A stretch of DNA of 64,000 nucleotides from positions 434,001 to 498,000 of the forward strand of contig CANMKB010000001.1 in the NCBI GenBank assembly GCA_947498415.1, read 5' to 3'. Numbering within the stretch: position 1 is the stretch's first letter; the number at the start of each line of letters is the position of its first letter. The notes beneath the pieces were generated by a model. That model worked only from the letters and a program-made list of their open reading frames with translations, searched no databases and was not told where the DNA came from. The position numbers were made by a program, and so were the translations under genes. This DNA comes from an uncultured Paracoccaceae bacterium. GTDB taxonomy: Bacteria > Pseudomonadota > Alphaproteobacteria > Rhodobacterales > Rhodobacteraceae. Below are positions 8,265-18,677 of the stretch, one piece after another.

Positions 8265-10184
8265 ATGGGCAAAGTAATTGGTATCGACCTCGGTACGACC
8301 AACTCTTGTGTAGCCATCATGGACGGCTCTCAAGCGCGCGTGATTGAAAATGCGGAAGGTGCACGCACCACTCCGTCTATCGTCGCATTCACAGATGACG
8401 AGCGCCTCGTAGGCCAGCCGGCGAAACGCCAGGCCGTCACCAACCCAGAGAACACCGTATTTGGCGTGAAACGCCTGATCGGTCGTCGTTTTGACGATGC
8501 TGCGGTTGAAAAAGATAAAAAGATGGTGCCTTTCGCCATTGTCAACGGCGGCAACGGCGACGCATGGGTGGAAGCAAAGGGTGAGAAATACTCCCCTTCA
8601 CAAATCTCAGCTTTCACACTGGGCAAAATGAAAGAAACCGCTGAGTCTTACCTTGGCGAAGAAGTCACTCAGGCGGTTATCACCGTGCCTGCGTACTTTA
8701 ACGATGCACAGCGTCAGGCCACAAAAGACGCGGGTAAAATCGCAGGCCTTGAAGTTCTACGTATCATCAACGAACCAACAGCAGCTGCGCTGGCTTATGG
8801 TTTGGACAAAGAAGAAACACAAACCATCGCGGTCTATGACCTCGGCGGCGGTACATTCGACGTAACCATCCTCGAAATCGACGACGGCTTGTTCGAAGTT
8901 AAGTCCACCAACGGTGACACCTTCCTTGGTGGTGAAGACTTTGACATGCGCATCGTGAACTACCTCGCGGATCAGTTCAAAAAAGAGCATGGCGTTGATC
9001 TGTCCAAAGACAAAATGGCACTGCAGCGTCTGAAAGAAGCTGCGGAAAAAGCAAAGATCGAGCTGTCTTCTGCTTCCCAAACAGAGATCAACCAACCGTT
9101 TATCTCGATGGGTGCTGATGGTGCGCCTTTGCACATGGTCATGAAACTGACCCGCGCAAAGCTGGAAAGCCTTGTGGCCGATCTGATCAAGAACTCTATG
9201 AAACCTTGTGCAGCAGCGCTGAAAGACGCAGGTCTTTCAGCATCTGACATCGACGAAGTTGTTCTGGTTGGCGGTCAAACCCGCATGCCAAAGGTCATCG
9301 AAGAAGTCAGCAAGTTCTTTGGCAAAGAGCCACATAAGGGTGTGAACCCTGATGAGGTTGTTGCGATGGGTGCTGCGATCCAAGCGGGTGTTCTACAAGG
9401 CGACGTAAAAGACGTTGTTCTGCTTGACGTAACACCTTTGTCCTTGGGTATCGAAACCCTTGGCGGCGTCTTCACACGCCTGATCGACCGCAACACAACA
9501 ATCCCAACGAAAAAGTCCCAAACTTTCTCGACTGCGGAAGACAACCAAAACGCTGTAACACTGCGCGTGTTCCAGGGTGAGCGTGAGATGGCTGCGGACA
9601 ACAAGATCCTTGGTCAATTCAACCTCGAAGACATTCCTCCGGCACCACGTGGCATGCCGCAGATCGAAGTGACCTTTGATATCGACGCCAACGGCATCGT
9701 ATCTGTTGGCGCCAAAGACAAAGGCACCGGCAAAGAGCAGTCGATCACTATCCAGGCATCTGGCGGTCTGTCCGACGAGGACATCGAAGCAATGGTTCAA
9801 GACGCGGAAGCAAACGCTGAAGCGGATAAGGATCGCAAAGAGTTGGTGGAAGCACGCAACCAAGCGGAAAGCCTCATCCACTCGACTGAAAAGTCCATGG
9901 AAGAGCACTCCGATAAGGTTGACCCAACCACGATCGAAGCGATCGAACTGGCAATTGCCGCTCTGAAAGACGATCTCGAAGATGAGAAAGCCAACGCAGA
10001 CAAAATCAAGTCTGGTGTTCAGAACGTAACCGAAGCAGCCATGAAACTGGGCGAAGCGATCTACAAGGCGCAAGCTGAAGACGGTGGCGATGAGCCAGCG
10101 GCAGCGGATGCCGACGACGCAGGCCCAGCAGATGACGACATCGTCGACGCTGACTTCGAAGATCTGGACGGCGATAAGCGCTAA
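8265..10184 (+). CDS. dnaK: Molecular chaperone DnaK (Hsp70)
   Basis: 639 residues, full length. ATP-dependent chaperone working with DnaJ and GrpE on unfolded clients. The N-terminal ATPase domain carries [12 protein letters not shown] (residues 5-16), the [11 protein letters not shown] block, the [12 protein letters not shown] phosphate-2 motif, and LVGGQTRMP. The linker reads [12 protein letters not shown], followed by the substrate-binding beta domain and a helical lid. The C-terminus is acidic and ends in [15 protein letters not shown], close to the usual EEV-type tail in character but not in sequence. ATG 8265 follows an AGAAGGGA ribosome site. dnaJ follows after 79 bases containing a strong hairpin; grpE and hrcA are elsewhere in the window (59401-61035). 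Confidence 0.99.
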   Translation: MGKVIGIDLGTTNSCVAIMDGSQARVIENAEGARTTPSIVAFTDDERLVGQPAKRQAVTNPENTVFGVKRLIGRRFDDAAVEKDKKMVPFAIVNGGNGDAWVEAKGEKYSPSQISAFTLGKMKETAESYLGEEVTQAVITVPAYFNDAQRQATKDAGKIAGLEVLRIINEPTAAALAYGLDKEETQTIAVYDLGGGTFDVTILEIDDGLFEVKSTNGDTFLGGEDFDMRIVNYLADQFKKEHGVDLSKDKMALQRLKEAAEKAKIELSSASQTEINQPFISMGADGAPLHMVMKLTRAKLESLVADLIKNSMKPCAAALKDAGLSASDIDEVVLVGGQTRMPKVIEEVSKFFGKEPHKGVNPDEVVAMGAAIQAGVLQGDVKDVVLLDVTPLSLGIETLGGVFTRLIDRNTTIPTKKSQTFSTAEDNQNAVTLRVFQGEREMAADNKILGQFNLEDIPPAPRGMPQIEVTFDIDANGIVSVGAKDKGTGKEQSITIQASGGLSDEDIEAMVQDAEANAEADKDRKELVEARNQAESLIHSTEKSMEEHSDKVDPTTIEAIELAIAALKDDLEDEKANADKIKSGVQNVTEAAMKLGEAIYKAQAEDGGDEPAAADADDAGPADDDIVDADFEDLDGDKR

Positions 10185-10208
10185 TAGCGCGGTCGGATGA
10201 AAACACAG

Positions 10209-10240
10209 GGCCGGTCCGGTTGCCGGACCGGCCCGTTTTC
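10209..10240 (+). terminator. Hairpin between dnaK and dnaJ
   Basis: Perfect 12-base-pair stem (10209-10220 with 10224-10235), a three-base TTG loop, then GTTTT. It resembles an intrinsic terminator with a short T tract. Lying between cotranscribed chaperone genes, it could let only part of the transcripts continue into dnaJ, or protect the 3' end of processed dnaK mRNA. Confidence 0.8.
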
Positions 10241-10263
10241 TATCCGGCTCAAAGGAGCAACCT

Positions 10264-11409
10264 ATGGCAAAACGTGACTTCTACGAAGTTCTAGGCGTCG
10301 GCAAAGGTGCCTCCGCGGATGAAATCAAAAAAGGCTATCGCAAGAAAGCCAAAGAATTTCACCCAGATCGCAACGCCGACAATCCAGACGCGGAATCCAA
10401 ATTCAAAGAAGCCAATGAGGCTTACGAAGTTTTAAAGGACGCAAACAAAAAGGCGGCCTATGACCAATATGGTCATGCGGCCTTTGAAAACGGCATGGGT
10501 GGCGGTGGCGCAGGCCGTGGTCATCCGGGTGGCGATTTCTCATCTGCGTTCTCGGATGTCTTTGACGACCTGTTCGGCGACTTCATGGGCGGTCAACGCG
10601 GAGGTGGCGGGCGTCAACGCGCTGCGCGTGGCTCAGATCTGCGTTACAATTTGCGCGTCTCACTGGAGGAAGCTTTCTCTGGCCTGCAAAAGACCATTCA
10701 AGTACCGACTTCGGTGGCCTGTGGTTCTTGTAACGGGTCCGGCGCTGAAGGCGGTGTAGAGCCGACAACCTGCCCAACCTGTTCGGGTATGGGTAAGGTT
10801 CGCGCACAGCAGGGGTTCTTTACAGTTGAGCGCACCTGCCCAACCTGTTCGGGCCTAGGTCAGACCATTAAGAACCCATGTTCGTCTTGCGGAGGCGCAG
10901 GTCGCACCGAAAGAGATCGTTCCCTTTCCGTCAACATCCCAGCGGGTGTGGAAACAGGCACACGTATCCGTTTGGCCGGCGAAGGCGAAGCAGGTATGCG
11001 CGGTGGCCCGGCGGGTGACTTGTACATCTTTATCGAAGTATCAAAACACAGCATCTTTGAACGCGAAGGCACCAATCTGTTCTGCCGTGTTCCTGTCTCG
11101 ATGACTGCTGCAGCTCTTGGTGGTGACATTGAAGTACCGACCATCGACGGTGGCCGCAGCCGCGTTAAGATCCCATCCGGCAGCCAGTCTGGCCGTCAAA
11201 TGCGCCTGCGGTCTAAAGGTATGCCTGCACTGCGGGGCGGTGGCCAAGGCGATATGTTTATCGAGCTTGCTGTTGAAACCCCGGTGAACCTGACAAGCCG
11301 CCAGAAAGAACTGTTGCGAGAATTCGACCAGCTGTCCGAAGAGAACAGCCCGGAAAGCAGCACTTTCTTTAAGTCTGTCAAAGGCTTTTGGGACTCGATG
11401 AAAAGCTAG
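10264..11409 (+). CDS. dnaJ: Co-chaperone DnaJ (Hsp40, type I)
   Basis: 381 residues. It stimulates DnaK ATPase and delivers substrates. Domains in order: the J domain with the catalytic HPD at 33-35; a Gly/Phe-rich stretch at about 75-120; a zinc-binding domain with four CxxCxGxG repeats ([32 protein letters not shown]); then the two C-terminal beta domains with the [12 protein letters not shown] segment. All eight zinc ligands are present. ATG 10264 follows an AAAGGAG ribosome site. The gene ends just before a clear intrinsic terminator, closing the dnaK-dnaJ unit. Confidence 0.99.
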   Translation: MAKRDFYEVLGVGKGASADEIKKGYRKKAKEFHPDRNADNPDAESKFKEANEAYEVLKDANKKAAYDQYGHAAFENGMGGGGAGRGHPGGDFSSAFSDVFDDLFGDFMGGQRGGGGRQRAARGSDLRYNLRVSLEEAFSGLQKTIQVPTSVACGSCNGSGAEGGVEPTTCPTCSGMGKVRAQQGFFTVERTCPTCSGLGQTIKNPCSSCGGAGRTERDRSLSVNIPAGVETGTRIRLAGEGEAGMRGGPAGDLYIFIEVSKHSIFEREGTNLFCRVPVSMTAAALGGDIEVPTIDGGRSRVKIPSGSQSGRQMRLRSKGMPALRGGGQGDMFIELAVETPVNLTSRQKELLREFDQLSEENSPESSTFFKSVKGFWDSMKS

Positions 11410-11428
11410 TCGACGCTTAAATCTATTG

Positions 11429-11460
11429 AAAAGGCGCTCTGAGTTCAGGGCGCCTTTTTT
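11429..11460 (+). terminator. Intrinsic terminator after dnaJ
   Basis: Fourteen-pair stem (11429-11442 with 11445-11458, one G-U pair), two-base loop, ending in a run of T to 11460. It lies 20 bases after the dnaJ stop and 16 bases before radC, so radC probably has its own transcript or relies on read-through. Confidence 0.85.
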
Positions 11461-11475
11461 GTTGTTAACGAATTA

Positions 11476-12264
11476 GTGACCGACTCAATGCAATTTGTGT
11501 CTATGGCACTTTCCCCTGCCGATAAGACCGTCCCTCTTCCCCTTTTCGAGGGTGTCCCTGCGCCTAAGTCTCCGGCGCAGGAAGCCAAACTTCCATCCTA
11601 TCTTCGCGACCATCGTAAACGACTCCGTTCGCGTTTTTTAGACGGCGGTGCAGCGGCTATGCCAGACTATGAGCTGCTGGAATTGGTCTTGTTCCGCGCT
11701 ATTCCGCGGCAAGACGTAAAGCCAGTGGCTCGTCGATTGATGGAATCCTTTGGCAGCTTTAATGCCGTGCTATCTGCGCCAAGCGCCCGTCTAAAAGATG
11801 TAAAGGGTGTTGGAGACGCCATTGTTTGCGAACTAAAGATCGTTGAGGCCTCTGCCCATCGCCTTGCCAAGACTCGTGTGATGCGACGCCCTATCCTGAG
11901 TTCATGGGATGCTTTGTTGGAATACCTGGCCACCGCAATGGCCCATCGCGAGATCGAGCAGTTTCGCGTTCTTTACCTAGATACGAAAAACACGCTGATC
12001 GCCGATGAAGAACAAGCCAAGGGCACAGTAAACCATGTGCCTGTCTACCCCCGTGAGGTGGTGAAAAAGGCACTCGAATTGAACGCAAGCGCTTTGATCC
12101 TTGTTCATAATCATCCATCGGGAGACCCAACCCCATCGCAGGCGGACATAAACATCACCGAACAAATCCGACAGGCTTGCAGCGTTTTCTCAATCAGCCT
12201 TCATGACCACATTATCGTAGGTCAGGAACGGCACGTGAGCTTTCGAAGCGAGGGGCTACTTTAG
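11476..12264 (+). CDS. radC: RadC family protein with JAB/MPN domain
   Basis: 262 residues. An N-terminal helix-hairpin-helix region (FGSFNAVLSAP then VKGVGDAIV) precedes a JAB/MPN metalloprotease-like domain. The complete JAMM-type signature HNHPSGDPTPSQAD is at residues 211-224, with an upstream Glu in the REIEQFRVL block. Despite its name, the role of RadC in repair is unsettled; a metal-dependent hydrolase activity is plausible. The start is uncertain: GTG 11476 gives 262 residues, and ATG codons at 11488 and 11503 are alternatives; none has a clear ribosome site. It is convergent with the PstS/OmpA chimera, with two bases between stops. Confidence 0.9.
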   Translation: MTDSMQFVSMALSPADKTVPLPLFEGVPAPKSPAQEAKLPSYLRDHRKRLRSRFLDGGAAAMPDYELLELVLFRAIPRQDVKPVARRLMESFGSFNAVLSAPSARLKDVKGVGDAIVCELKIVEASAHRLAKTRVMRRPILSSWDALLEYLATAMAHREIEQFRVLYLDTKNTLIADEEQAKGTVNHVPVYPREVVKKALELNASALILVHNHPSGDPTPSQADINITEQIRQACSVFSISLHDHIIVGQERHVSFRSEGLL

Positions 12265-12266
12265 GT

Positions 12267-13826
12267 TCAACGAACCCACACCTCAACTCGACGGTTCACT
12301 TGCCGCCCCCAAGCGTTTTCATCGCAGGCCATAGGCAGGGCTTCCCCGAAACCAGAAACCGAAATGCTTGTTCGTTCAGGATTCAAAGTTTCAGCGGCGT
12401 TCAACACAGCTTGTTTCACCGCTTCGGCGCGACGAATGGCGATCTTTTGGTTGCCTTCTGCGGCGCCTTCTCCATCACTGAACCCCACGAACACAAGCTC
12501 TCGCCCATCATAGGCCCCTTGCTCGAGCGCACGCGCGAGGAGCTGTGCATTAGAGCGCGATTGCGCATCTAAAGCAGAAAGACCCGGCTGGAAACGGAAA
12601 GTCGTTGTAAGGCGCTTGTGTTGGCTGAGCAGCGAAACAACTTCTTTAAGATCAGCCAACTTCACCTCATCCCCCGCACGGGTGATGGCATTTGCAATTC
12701 GCTCGCCCTGCATGGAAAGGGCGATCTCTTCGGTACCTTGATCGACAAACCCAGCGCGGCGAATAACAATCTGTGCCGCTGGACCCCGGGTGTAGGCCAA
12801 AAAATCTCTGGCGATTTTTGGCAGACGTCGCGCGGGCAAATACAAAAACATCGGCGCGGTCAGTGGGTAATCCTCGGTTTTAATACCGCGGCGATTCGCA
12901 TGAACAGAGAACCCACAACCACCACTTAGCGGCAGGCGACTAGCCGCATCCGAGCTTGCATAGGTCGCAATGCCAATCGCAAAAGGATCGCGCTGTACGG
13001 CCCCCACCAAGGCTGCCATTGTCGCGTGATGCTCAGCGGCTTTCGAAATTTTCACACCGGCCGGTTTCGTCAGCCGATCCTCAATCGCTTGCAGCAATCC
13101 TGATTTTTCACCGGGTACATGAATTGCGATCGGGGCATCCGGCCCGCCAAGCACTTGCCAGTTATCAATCTTGCCAGACACCACTTTGGCCAAATCCGAG
13201 GGTGAAATTCGTGCAACCGGGTTCCCAATCGAAACGATCGGAACCAAAGCATTCAGCGCAAGTACACGACTGCGGTTCTTGCTTTGCATATTGCCAAGGC
13301 CTGCTTCATACCCGCGCTCCGCCTCTGAAATGCGAATTTCGCGCAAAGACATTGCAATGTCAGCTTCGTCCGCCAGAAGATCGGCAAAGCCTTCGTCAGT
13401 GGATGTCGCGCTGAAGTTAAACCGGGCTATGGGCTTGCGCGTATCAGATTCTGACAACTCATAAGTAAAATGCGTTTTGTCTTGGATTTGGCGAGCCACG
13501 GCATAGCCATTGCTCAGCGCAAAGGCATCAATCAAAGCCGGCATTAACACCTCGGCCATGCCAGACGCCCCTGAAATCGCTATTTCGGCGACGAAATCGG
13601 TCAGATTCGGGCAAGCAGGGCCATCGCATAGCACGCCGGTGCCATCCACCGTCAATTCACCATAGACGGTCTGAACGCGATAGAACTCTCCATCAAAGCC
13701 AAGAAGGGTGCCGGTGATTTCAACCGCACCGTCTGACGAAGTCAGCGTGATATCCTGTGCAGAGAGCGTGGTGCCCCCGCAAAAAAGGAAAAGTGCGGCG
13801 AGACACGCCGCACGCAAATTCGTCAT
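12267..13826 (-). CDS. Exported PstS-like/OmpA chimeric protein
   Basis: 519 residues in three parts. A signal peptide (about 1-23, ending LSA) is followed by a short beta-rich module (25-75: GTLLGFDGEFYRVQTVYGEL) with a Cys pair (LCDGPAC). Residues about 80-340 resemble a PstS-type phosphate-binding lobe pair (ISGASGMAEVLMPALIDAF; GGPDAPIAIHVPGEKSG). Residues about 400-519 form an OmpA/peptidoglycan-binding domain (LVFVGFSDGEGAAEGN near 445; GFGEALPMACDE; RQVNRRVEVWV). This arrangement suggests a wall-anchored periplasmic ligand binder. No pstCAB genes are adjacent, so transport is not implied. It lies 24 bases downstream of the unknown exported-protein gene, probably in one transcript. Confidence 0.82.
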   Translation of the reverse strand: MTNLRAACLAALFLFCGGTTLSAQDITLTSSDGAVEITGTLLGFDGEFYRVQTVYGELTVDGTGVLCDGPACPNLTDFVAEIAISGASGMAEVLMPALIDAFALSNGYAVARQIQDKTHFTYELSESDTRKPIARFNFSATSTDEGFADLLADEADIAMSLREIRISEAERGYEAGLGNMQSKNRSRVLALNALVPIVSIGNPVARISPSDLAKVVSGKIDNWQVLGGPDAPIAIHVPGEKSGLLQAIEDRLTKPAGVKISKAAEHHATMAALVGAVQRDPFAIGIATYASSDAASRLPLSGGCGFSVHANRRGIKTEDYPLTAPMFLYLPARRLPKIARDFLAYTRGPAAQIVIRRAGFVDQGTEEIALSMQGERIANAITRAGDEVKLADLKEVVSLLSQHKRLTTTFRFQPGLSALDAQSRSNAQLLARALEQGAYDGRELVFVGFSDGEGAAEGNQKIAIRRAEAVKQAVLNAAETLNPERTSISVSGFGEALPMACDENAWGRQVNRRVEVWVR

Positions 13827-13850
13827 GAGAAGGCCCTGACCTGCGTCTTA

Positions 13851-14825
13851 TTACTGCTGCGCGATTGTCGGGTTTTGGAACAGGTTTTTCAACACCAGAA
13901 AGTCACCCGTGGCACCACATTCTGGCATCGTCAGTTCCAACGTATGAGATTGGCCTGAAATCGCCTGATCAACTTGCAGTGTTGTCGCCTTTACAAGACG
14001 ATCACAGTTCGCGCCATTCACTTCAATTTCTGCTGTCATGAAAACGGGCAGTTTACCGGCCGGATATGTGTAGACATCAGCCATAAGTGACCATTCCGTG
14101 CTGGCATCACCCATGCGCATCAAAAAGCCACCTTTGCCAGATACCAGGTTGATCAAATCCCCTTGGTTTTCAAACCAAACATGGCCTTTATCACCATAGT
14201 CCGCAGTGTTTTCACGAGCATGAATTTGCAAACCACTTTCGCCCATCCACTGCATCGCGACGCGATTGTACAGCTCAAGGTCGGGCACATGAGCCACAGC
14301 ATTCACCAAAGATCCATTAGGCAGAACAACCGAAAAACGGGCGTCTATTTCGAGTGCTGGCACTGTGATTTCAAGCTTGCCAAAGTCATCTAAAAACTCG
14401 CTAAAACGCAAATCGGCATGTTCGATACGAATCCGTGCATTTGGAAGACAATCGGCAGAAATATGCAAATTCACCATCGCTGCCACAGCAGGAACCGCAC
14501 GTAGGGCAACGTCGCAACCCAACAAAGGTGCTGGTTCTTCGTTTGGCATCTGAGCAGTTGGCACATCAACTGCGACGTCTAACGCCACCGTTTGCACCGG
14601 CAGCCCAACAGGAATGTCTTGATCACGCGGAATCGCAACCCCAAGGCCTTCGAAAGAATTCGAAGCGGAACTTTGTACAACGGGTGCCACCAATTTTGAT
14701 TTTTCAGGTGCAACGGCCGATGCTTGCGATGGGCCACTGCCTTGCAAAAAGACACCTGCCATTGCCGCCACAGAAAGAGTGGCTGCGGCGATAGCTACGC
14801 TTCGCATTTTGACATTCAATTTCAT
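13851..14825 (-). CDS. Exported protein of unknown function downstream of secA
   Basis: 324 residues. I do not recognise a characterised domain. An N-terminal hydrophobic segment (about residues 8-29) is a signal peptide or anchor. It is followed by a low-complexity Pro/Ala/Ser-rich linker to about residue 100, then a beta-rich region. Four Cys are visible in the mature part (LGCDVA, ADCLPN, ANCDRL, PECGAT), enough for two disulfides in the periplasm. The start ATG 14825 is fixed by an AGGAG ribosome site nine bases upstream; longer frames start without one. Homologues in roseobacters are often labelled translocase only because they sit beside secA; I would not adopt that name. Confidence 0.7.
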   Translation of the reverse strand: MKLNVKMRSVAIAAATLSVAAMAGVFLQGSGPSQASAVAPEKSKLVAPVVQSSASNSFEGLGVAIPRDQDIPVGLPVQTVALDVAVDVPTAQMPNEEPAPLLGCDVALRAVPAVAAMVNLHISADCLPNARIRIEHADLRFSEFLDDFGKLEITVPALEIDARFSVVLPNGSLVNAVAHVPDLELYNRVAMQWMGESGLQIHARENTADYGDKGHVWFENQGDLINLVSGKGGFLMRMGDASTEWSLMADVYTYPAGKLPVFMTAEIEVNGANCDRLVKATTLQVDQAISGQSHTLELTMPECGATGDFLVLKNLFQNPTIAQQ

Positions 14826-14870
14826 CACAGATGACTCCTGTGCCGCTGCTGTTTGGCACAGGTTATCCAC

Positions 14871-14901
14871 AAAAAAAGGGGCGCCGATGTGGCGCCCCTT
14901 T
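14871..14901 (-). terminator. Intrinsic terminator after secA
   Basis: Eleven-pair GC-rich stem (AAAGGGGCGCC at 14875-14885 pairing with 14891-14901), five-base loop. On the minus strand it runs into seven T residues (14877-14871). It separates secA from the unknown exported-protein gene. Confidence 0.85.
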
Positions 14902-14938
14902 GTTCAATCTCTGATGTTTTGTTGCCGAATTGGCCGAA

Positions 14939-17653
14939 TTACACCAATGCACCGTGGCAATGTTTGAATTTTTTGCCAGAGCCACATGGGCACGCATCGT
15001 TACGCCCAGGCTCACCCCAAGTGGCTGGATCATTTTCATCAAACCCATCGATCAGGGGCTCAAATTCAGCGGTTTGAACGCCAGCTGCCTCTGCCGCGGC
15101 TGCCTGACCAGCCTCTTGCAACGCCGCTTGCTGTGCTTGCATTTGCGCAATCATAGCGCGCTGTTCTTCTTCGGTGATTGGACGGATCTGAGACAGGTTG
15201 CGTGTAACGTCGACGCGCAGCGTATCCAACATGGTTTCAAAAAGCTGGAACGATTCTGTCTTGTATTCATTCAATGGGTCGCGCTGAGCATATCCGCGGA
15301 ACCCAACAACCGAGCGCAAATGCTCAAGTGTCAGCAGGTGTTCCCGCCACTTGTTATCGATGATTTGCAACAAAATTTGCTTTTCAATACCGCGGAAGGT
15401 GTCAGTGCCAAACAGAACGGCCTTCTTGGCCATATGCTCATCAGCTGCTTTTTCCAGACGCTCTTGAATATCTTCGTCATCCACGCCTTCTTCTTTGGCC
15501 CAATCGATCACCGGCACATCAACACCAAGCTGCTCGATACTGGCGGCATATAGACCTTCGATGTCCCACTGATCCGCATAAGATTTAGGCGGCATGTGTT
15601 GATCGATCAGATCGCCAATCACGTCATGGCGCATGTCCTGAACAATTTCAGACAGGTCTTCAGCTTCCATGATTTCACGACGCTGGCTAAAGATCACCTT
15701 ACGCTGATCATTCATCACATCATCGAATTTCAGCAATTGCTTACGAATATCAAAGTTGCGGCCTTCGACCTTTGCCTGCGCACGTTCGAGCGATTTGTTG
15801 ACCCATGGGTGTACAATCGCTTCGCCCTCTTTCATGCCCAGAGAGGACAGAACTTTGTCCAAACGGTCCGAGCCAAAGATGCGCATCAAATCGTCTTCCA
15901 AAGACAAGAAGAAGGCTGAACGGCCTGGGTCACCCTGACGGCCAGAACGCCCCCGCAGCTGGTTATCGATGCGGCGGCTTTCGTGGCGCTCTGTTGCAAG
16001 AACAAACAAACCACCAGCTGCTTTCACGGCATCTTCATCAGCTTTGTGCGCTTCTTCGATCTGCGCACGAATTTCATCAGGGTTCGCATCAGGGCTGGCC
16101 GCAATGGCCTCCATGATTTTAAATTCGACGTTCCCGCCAAGCTTAATGTCTGTACCACGACCCGCCATGTTGGTAGCGATGGTCACCGCGCCCAACTTGC
16201 CGGCATCCGCAACAATCTGTGCTTCTTGCTCATGCTGGCGTGCGTTTAGAACGTTGTGCTGTACATCCGCGGCATTCAGCAACTCGGACAGATACTCAGA
16301 CTTTTCAATCGACGTGGTACCAACCAAAGTCGGCTGCCCCTTGGCCGATGCCTCTTTGATGGTTTCGACAATCGCCTCGAATTTTTCTTTCGCAGTGCGA
16401 TACACCGCATCATCATCATCTTTTCGTGCGACAGGGCGGTTGGTAGGAACTTCAACAACGCCAAGGCTGTAAATTTCTGCAAATTCTTCGGCTTCGGTCA
16501 GCGCCGTCCCGGTCATGCCACCCAATTTATCATACAGGCGGAAATAGTTCTGGAAGGTCACCTGAGCCAAAGTCACGTTTTCAGGCTTAATGGAAACGCC
16601 TTCCTTTGCTTCGATTGCCTGATGCAGACCTTCTGACAAACGACGGCCCGCCATCATGCGGCCGGTAAATTCATCAATCAGCACGACATCATCACCGCGA
16701 ACGATATAATCTTTATCTTTCGTAAACAGCTTATGCGCACGCAGACCTTGGTTCACATGGTGTACCAATGTTGTGCTTTCAGGGTCGTACAACGATTGCC
16801 CTTCTGGCAGCAGATCATGTGCACTCAGTTGCTCTTCGAGCCAGTCGTTGCCTTCATCGGTAAAGGTCACACCCCGTGTTTTTTCATCCAAAGAAAAATG
16901 CACGTCTTCGATTGCTGGAATGATCTTGTCGATCGCCATGTACAATTCTGTGCGGTCCTGCGCAGGACCAGAGATAATCAGCGGCGTACGCGCCTCATCG
17001 ATCAGGATGGAATCGACCTCATCCACAATCGCAAAATGGTGGCTACGCTGCGACATCTGATCAAGATCAGACTTCATGTTGTCACGTAGATAGTCAAAGC
17101 CCAACTCGTTGTTGGTGGCATAGGTCACGTCGCAGGCATAAGCTTGCTTTTTCTCGTCTTCAGGCTGCTGCGGATAAACAACACCGGTTGTCATGCCCAA
17201 GGCGCCGTAGACTTTGCTCATCCATTCAGCATCACGTTTGGCGAGGTAATCGTTCACCGTAACGATGTGCACGCCTTTACCAGTCAGCGCATTCAGATAC
17301 GCTGGGAAAGTCGCCACAAGGGTTTTACCTTCACCGGTTTTCATTTCAGAGATGTTGCCCTGGTGCAAAAAGATCCCGCCTAGAAGCTGGGTGTCATGGG
17401 CACGCAAGCCAAGTGCCCGGCGGGCCGCTTCGCGACAGTTCGCAAATGCCTCAACCAATACATCGTCAACTTTGGTACCATCTTCGATGCGCTTCTTCAG
17501 CTCACCCGTTTTTTCGATCAACTGCGCATCGGTGAGTTTCTCGAACTCTTCCTCAAGGGCATTGATTTTGGCCACGATCGGTCGGGTTGCTTTGATCTGG
17601 CGGTCGTTCGGTGTGCCGAAGACCATTTTGGTCAATTTTCCAAAACCCAACAT
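14939..17653 (-). CDS. secA: Preprotein translocase ATPase SecA
   Basis: 904 residues. Motor that pushes unfolded preproteins through SecYEG. Visible features: Walker [12 protein letters not shown] near residue 105, the [19 protein letters not shown] block, the DEAD-family motor motif [10 protein letters not shown], the [10 protein letters not shown] motif, and [12 protein letters not shown]. The C-terminus has the SecB/zinc-binding tail [15 protein letters not shown] placed the start at ATG 17653 because AAAGGACA lies ten bases upstream and [13 protein letters not shown] is the standard SecA beginning; the frame extends further upstream without support. It is divergent from the PPIase gene and ends before a strong terminator. 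Confidence 0.99.
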   Translation of the reverse strand: MLGFGKLTKMVFGTPNDRQIKATRPIVAKINALEEEFEKLTDAQLIEKTGELKKRIEDGTKVDDVLVEAFANCREAARRALGLRAHDTQLLGGIFLHQGNISEMKTGEGKTLVATFPAYLNALTGKGVHIVTVNDYLAKRDAEWMSKVYGALGMTTGVVYPQQPEDEKKQAYACDVTYATNNELGFDYLRDNMKSDLDQMSQRSHHFAIVDEVDSILIDEARTPLIISGPAQDRTELYMAIDKIIPAIEDVHFSLDEKTRGVTFTDEGNDWLEEQLSAHDLLPEGQSLYDPESTTLVHHVNQGLRAHKLFTKDKDYIVRGDDVVLIDEFTGRMMAGRRLSEGLHQAIEAKEGVSIKPENVTLAQVTFQNYFRLYDKLGGMTGTALTEAEEFAEIYSLGVVEVPTNRPVARKDDDDAVYRTAKEKFEAIVETIKEASAKGQPTLVGTTSIEKSEYLSELLNAADVQHNVLNARQHEQEAQIVADAGKLGAVTIATNMAGRGTDIKLGGNVEFKIMEAIAASPDANPDEIRAQIEEAHKADEDAVKAAGGLFVLATERHESRRIDNQLRGRSGRQGDPGRSAFFLSLEDDLMRIFGSDRLDKVLSSLGMKEGEAIVHPWVNKSLERAQAKVEGRNFDIRKQLLKFDDVMNDQRKVIFSQRREIMEAEDLSEIVQDMRHDVIGDLIDQHMPPKSYADQWDIEGLYAASIEQLGVDVPVIDWAKEEGVDDEDIQERLEKAADEHMAKKAVLFGTDTFRGIEKQILLQIIDNKWREHLLTLEHLRSVVGFRGYAQRDPLNEYKTESFQLFETMLDTLRVDVTRNLSQIRPITEEEQRAMIAQMQAQQAALQEAGQAAAAEAAGVQTAEFEPLIDGFDENDPATWGEPGRNDACPCGSGKKFKHCHGALV

Positions 17654-17758
17654 GTTCACATGTCCTTTGTTAACAATTTCTTGCACCGCTTCTGCTTGCC
17701 CGTCTTGCCCCCTGCTCATACAACAGGGCAAGTAAACTCTTGCTGCGGCCTCAAGGCG

Positions 17759-17786
17759 ATGTAAGGGCCATAGTATACAGTGTCAA
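17759..17786 (-). promoter_or_regulatory. Possible housekeeping promoter for secA
   Basis: Reading leftward, a perfect TTGACA (17786-17781) is followed after 16 bases by TTACAT (17764-17759), a weak -10. It would give a leader of about 100 bases before the secA ATG. The -35 match is good, the -10 poor, so this is tentative. Confidence 0.35.
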
Positions 17787-17824
17787 CGTCGCCAGCCGAT
17801 GCGGCCACAGCCAAGGAACAAACG

Positions 17825-18676
17825 ATGTTAAAATCCCTCAATATTCTGCGCGGTACAGCCGCCGCTCTGGTTTTGGCCTTTCCTGCGTTTGCAGACGATT
17901 CGCCCAATGCAGACACAGTTGTAGCGACTGTGAATGGCACAGAGATCACAGTAGGCCAGATGATTGCAGTACGCGGCACGTTGAATCCACAGTATCAATC
18001 ACTTCCAGATGACGTTTTGTTTAACGGTATTCTGGATCAGCTGGTTCAGCAGACATTGCTTAGCCAGTCCTTTGGTGGCGAAGCGCCCAAGCGGATCGAA
18101 CTAGAACTCGCAAACCAACGACTGGCGTTGATGGCAGCCGTTGTTCTTCAAGAAATCGTAGAAACTAAAATCACGGATGAAGCTGTTCAAACCGCATATG
18201 ACGCGCGTTTCGAGAACTTTGAAGGTGGTCGTGAATTCAACGCGTCGCACATTCTTGTTGCAACCGAAGAAGAAGCGAAGAACATTACGCAAGATATCCG
18301 TGGCGGTGCAGACTTTGCCGAAACCGCACGTGAAAAATCAACTGGCCCATCTGGTCCGGGTGGCGGTGAACTTGGCTGGTTTGGCCCAGGTCAAATGGTT
18401 CCGGCCTTCGAGGAAGCTGTCATTGCACTGAAAAAGGGCGAAGTGTCAGACCCGGTCAAAACCCAGTTCGGCTGGCATGTCATCACGCTAAACGATTCTC
18501 GCCTGACAGAAGCGCCTGCGCTTGAGGACGTGCGTCAAGAAATCGAAAGCGAACTTCAACGCGAAATCATTGACGCAGAAATTGCCCGCCTCACCGACAA
18601 AGGCGATGTGGATCGTTCCGGCGCAGAAGGCCTTGATCCTGCTGTCCTAAAAGATTCTACCATTCTGGAGCAATAA
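17825..18676 (+). CDS. Exported parvulin-type peptidylprolyl isomerase
   Basis: 283 residues. A signal peptide (about 1-23, ending AFA) is followed by a SurA/PrsA-like helical N-domain ([15 protein letters not shown]), then a rotamase domain at about 135-230. Parvulin signatures are visible: [33 protein letters not shown], and FGWHVITL. It would isomerise prolyl bonds in periplasmic or outer-membrane proteins, fitting its position opposite secA. ATG 17825 follows AAGGAACAAACG, a good ribosome site; the frame extends further upstream without one. argJ begins one base after the stop, so the two are probably cotranscribed. Confidence 0.93.
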   Translation: MLKSLNILRGTAAALVLAFPAFADDSPNADTVVATVNGTEITVGQMIAVRGTLNPQYQSLPDDVLFNGILDQLVQQTLLSQSFGGEAPKRIELELANQRLALMAAVVLQEIVETKITDEAVQTAYDARFENFEGGREFNASHILVATEEEAKNITQDIRGGADFAETAREKSTGPSGPGGGELGWFGPGQMVPAFEEAVIALKKGEVSDPVKTQFGWHVITLNDSRLTEAPALEDVRQEIESELQREIIDAEIARLTDKGDVDRSGAEGLDPAVLKDSTILEQ

Positions 18677-18677
18677 A

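Noticed and set aside
9393..10073. Minus-strand 226-codon frame inside dnaK
   Set aside because: Antisense shadow of a highly biased gene; no start signals and no homology that I recognise.
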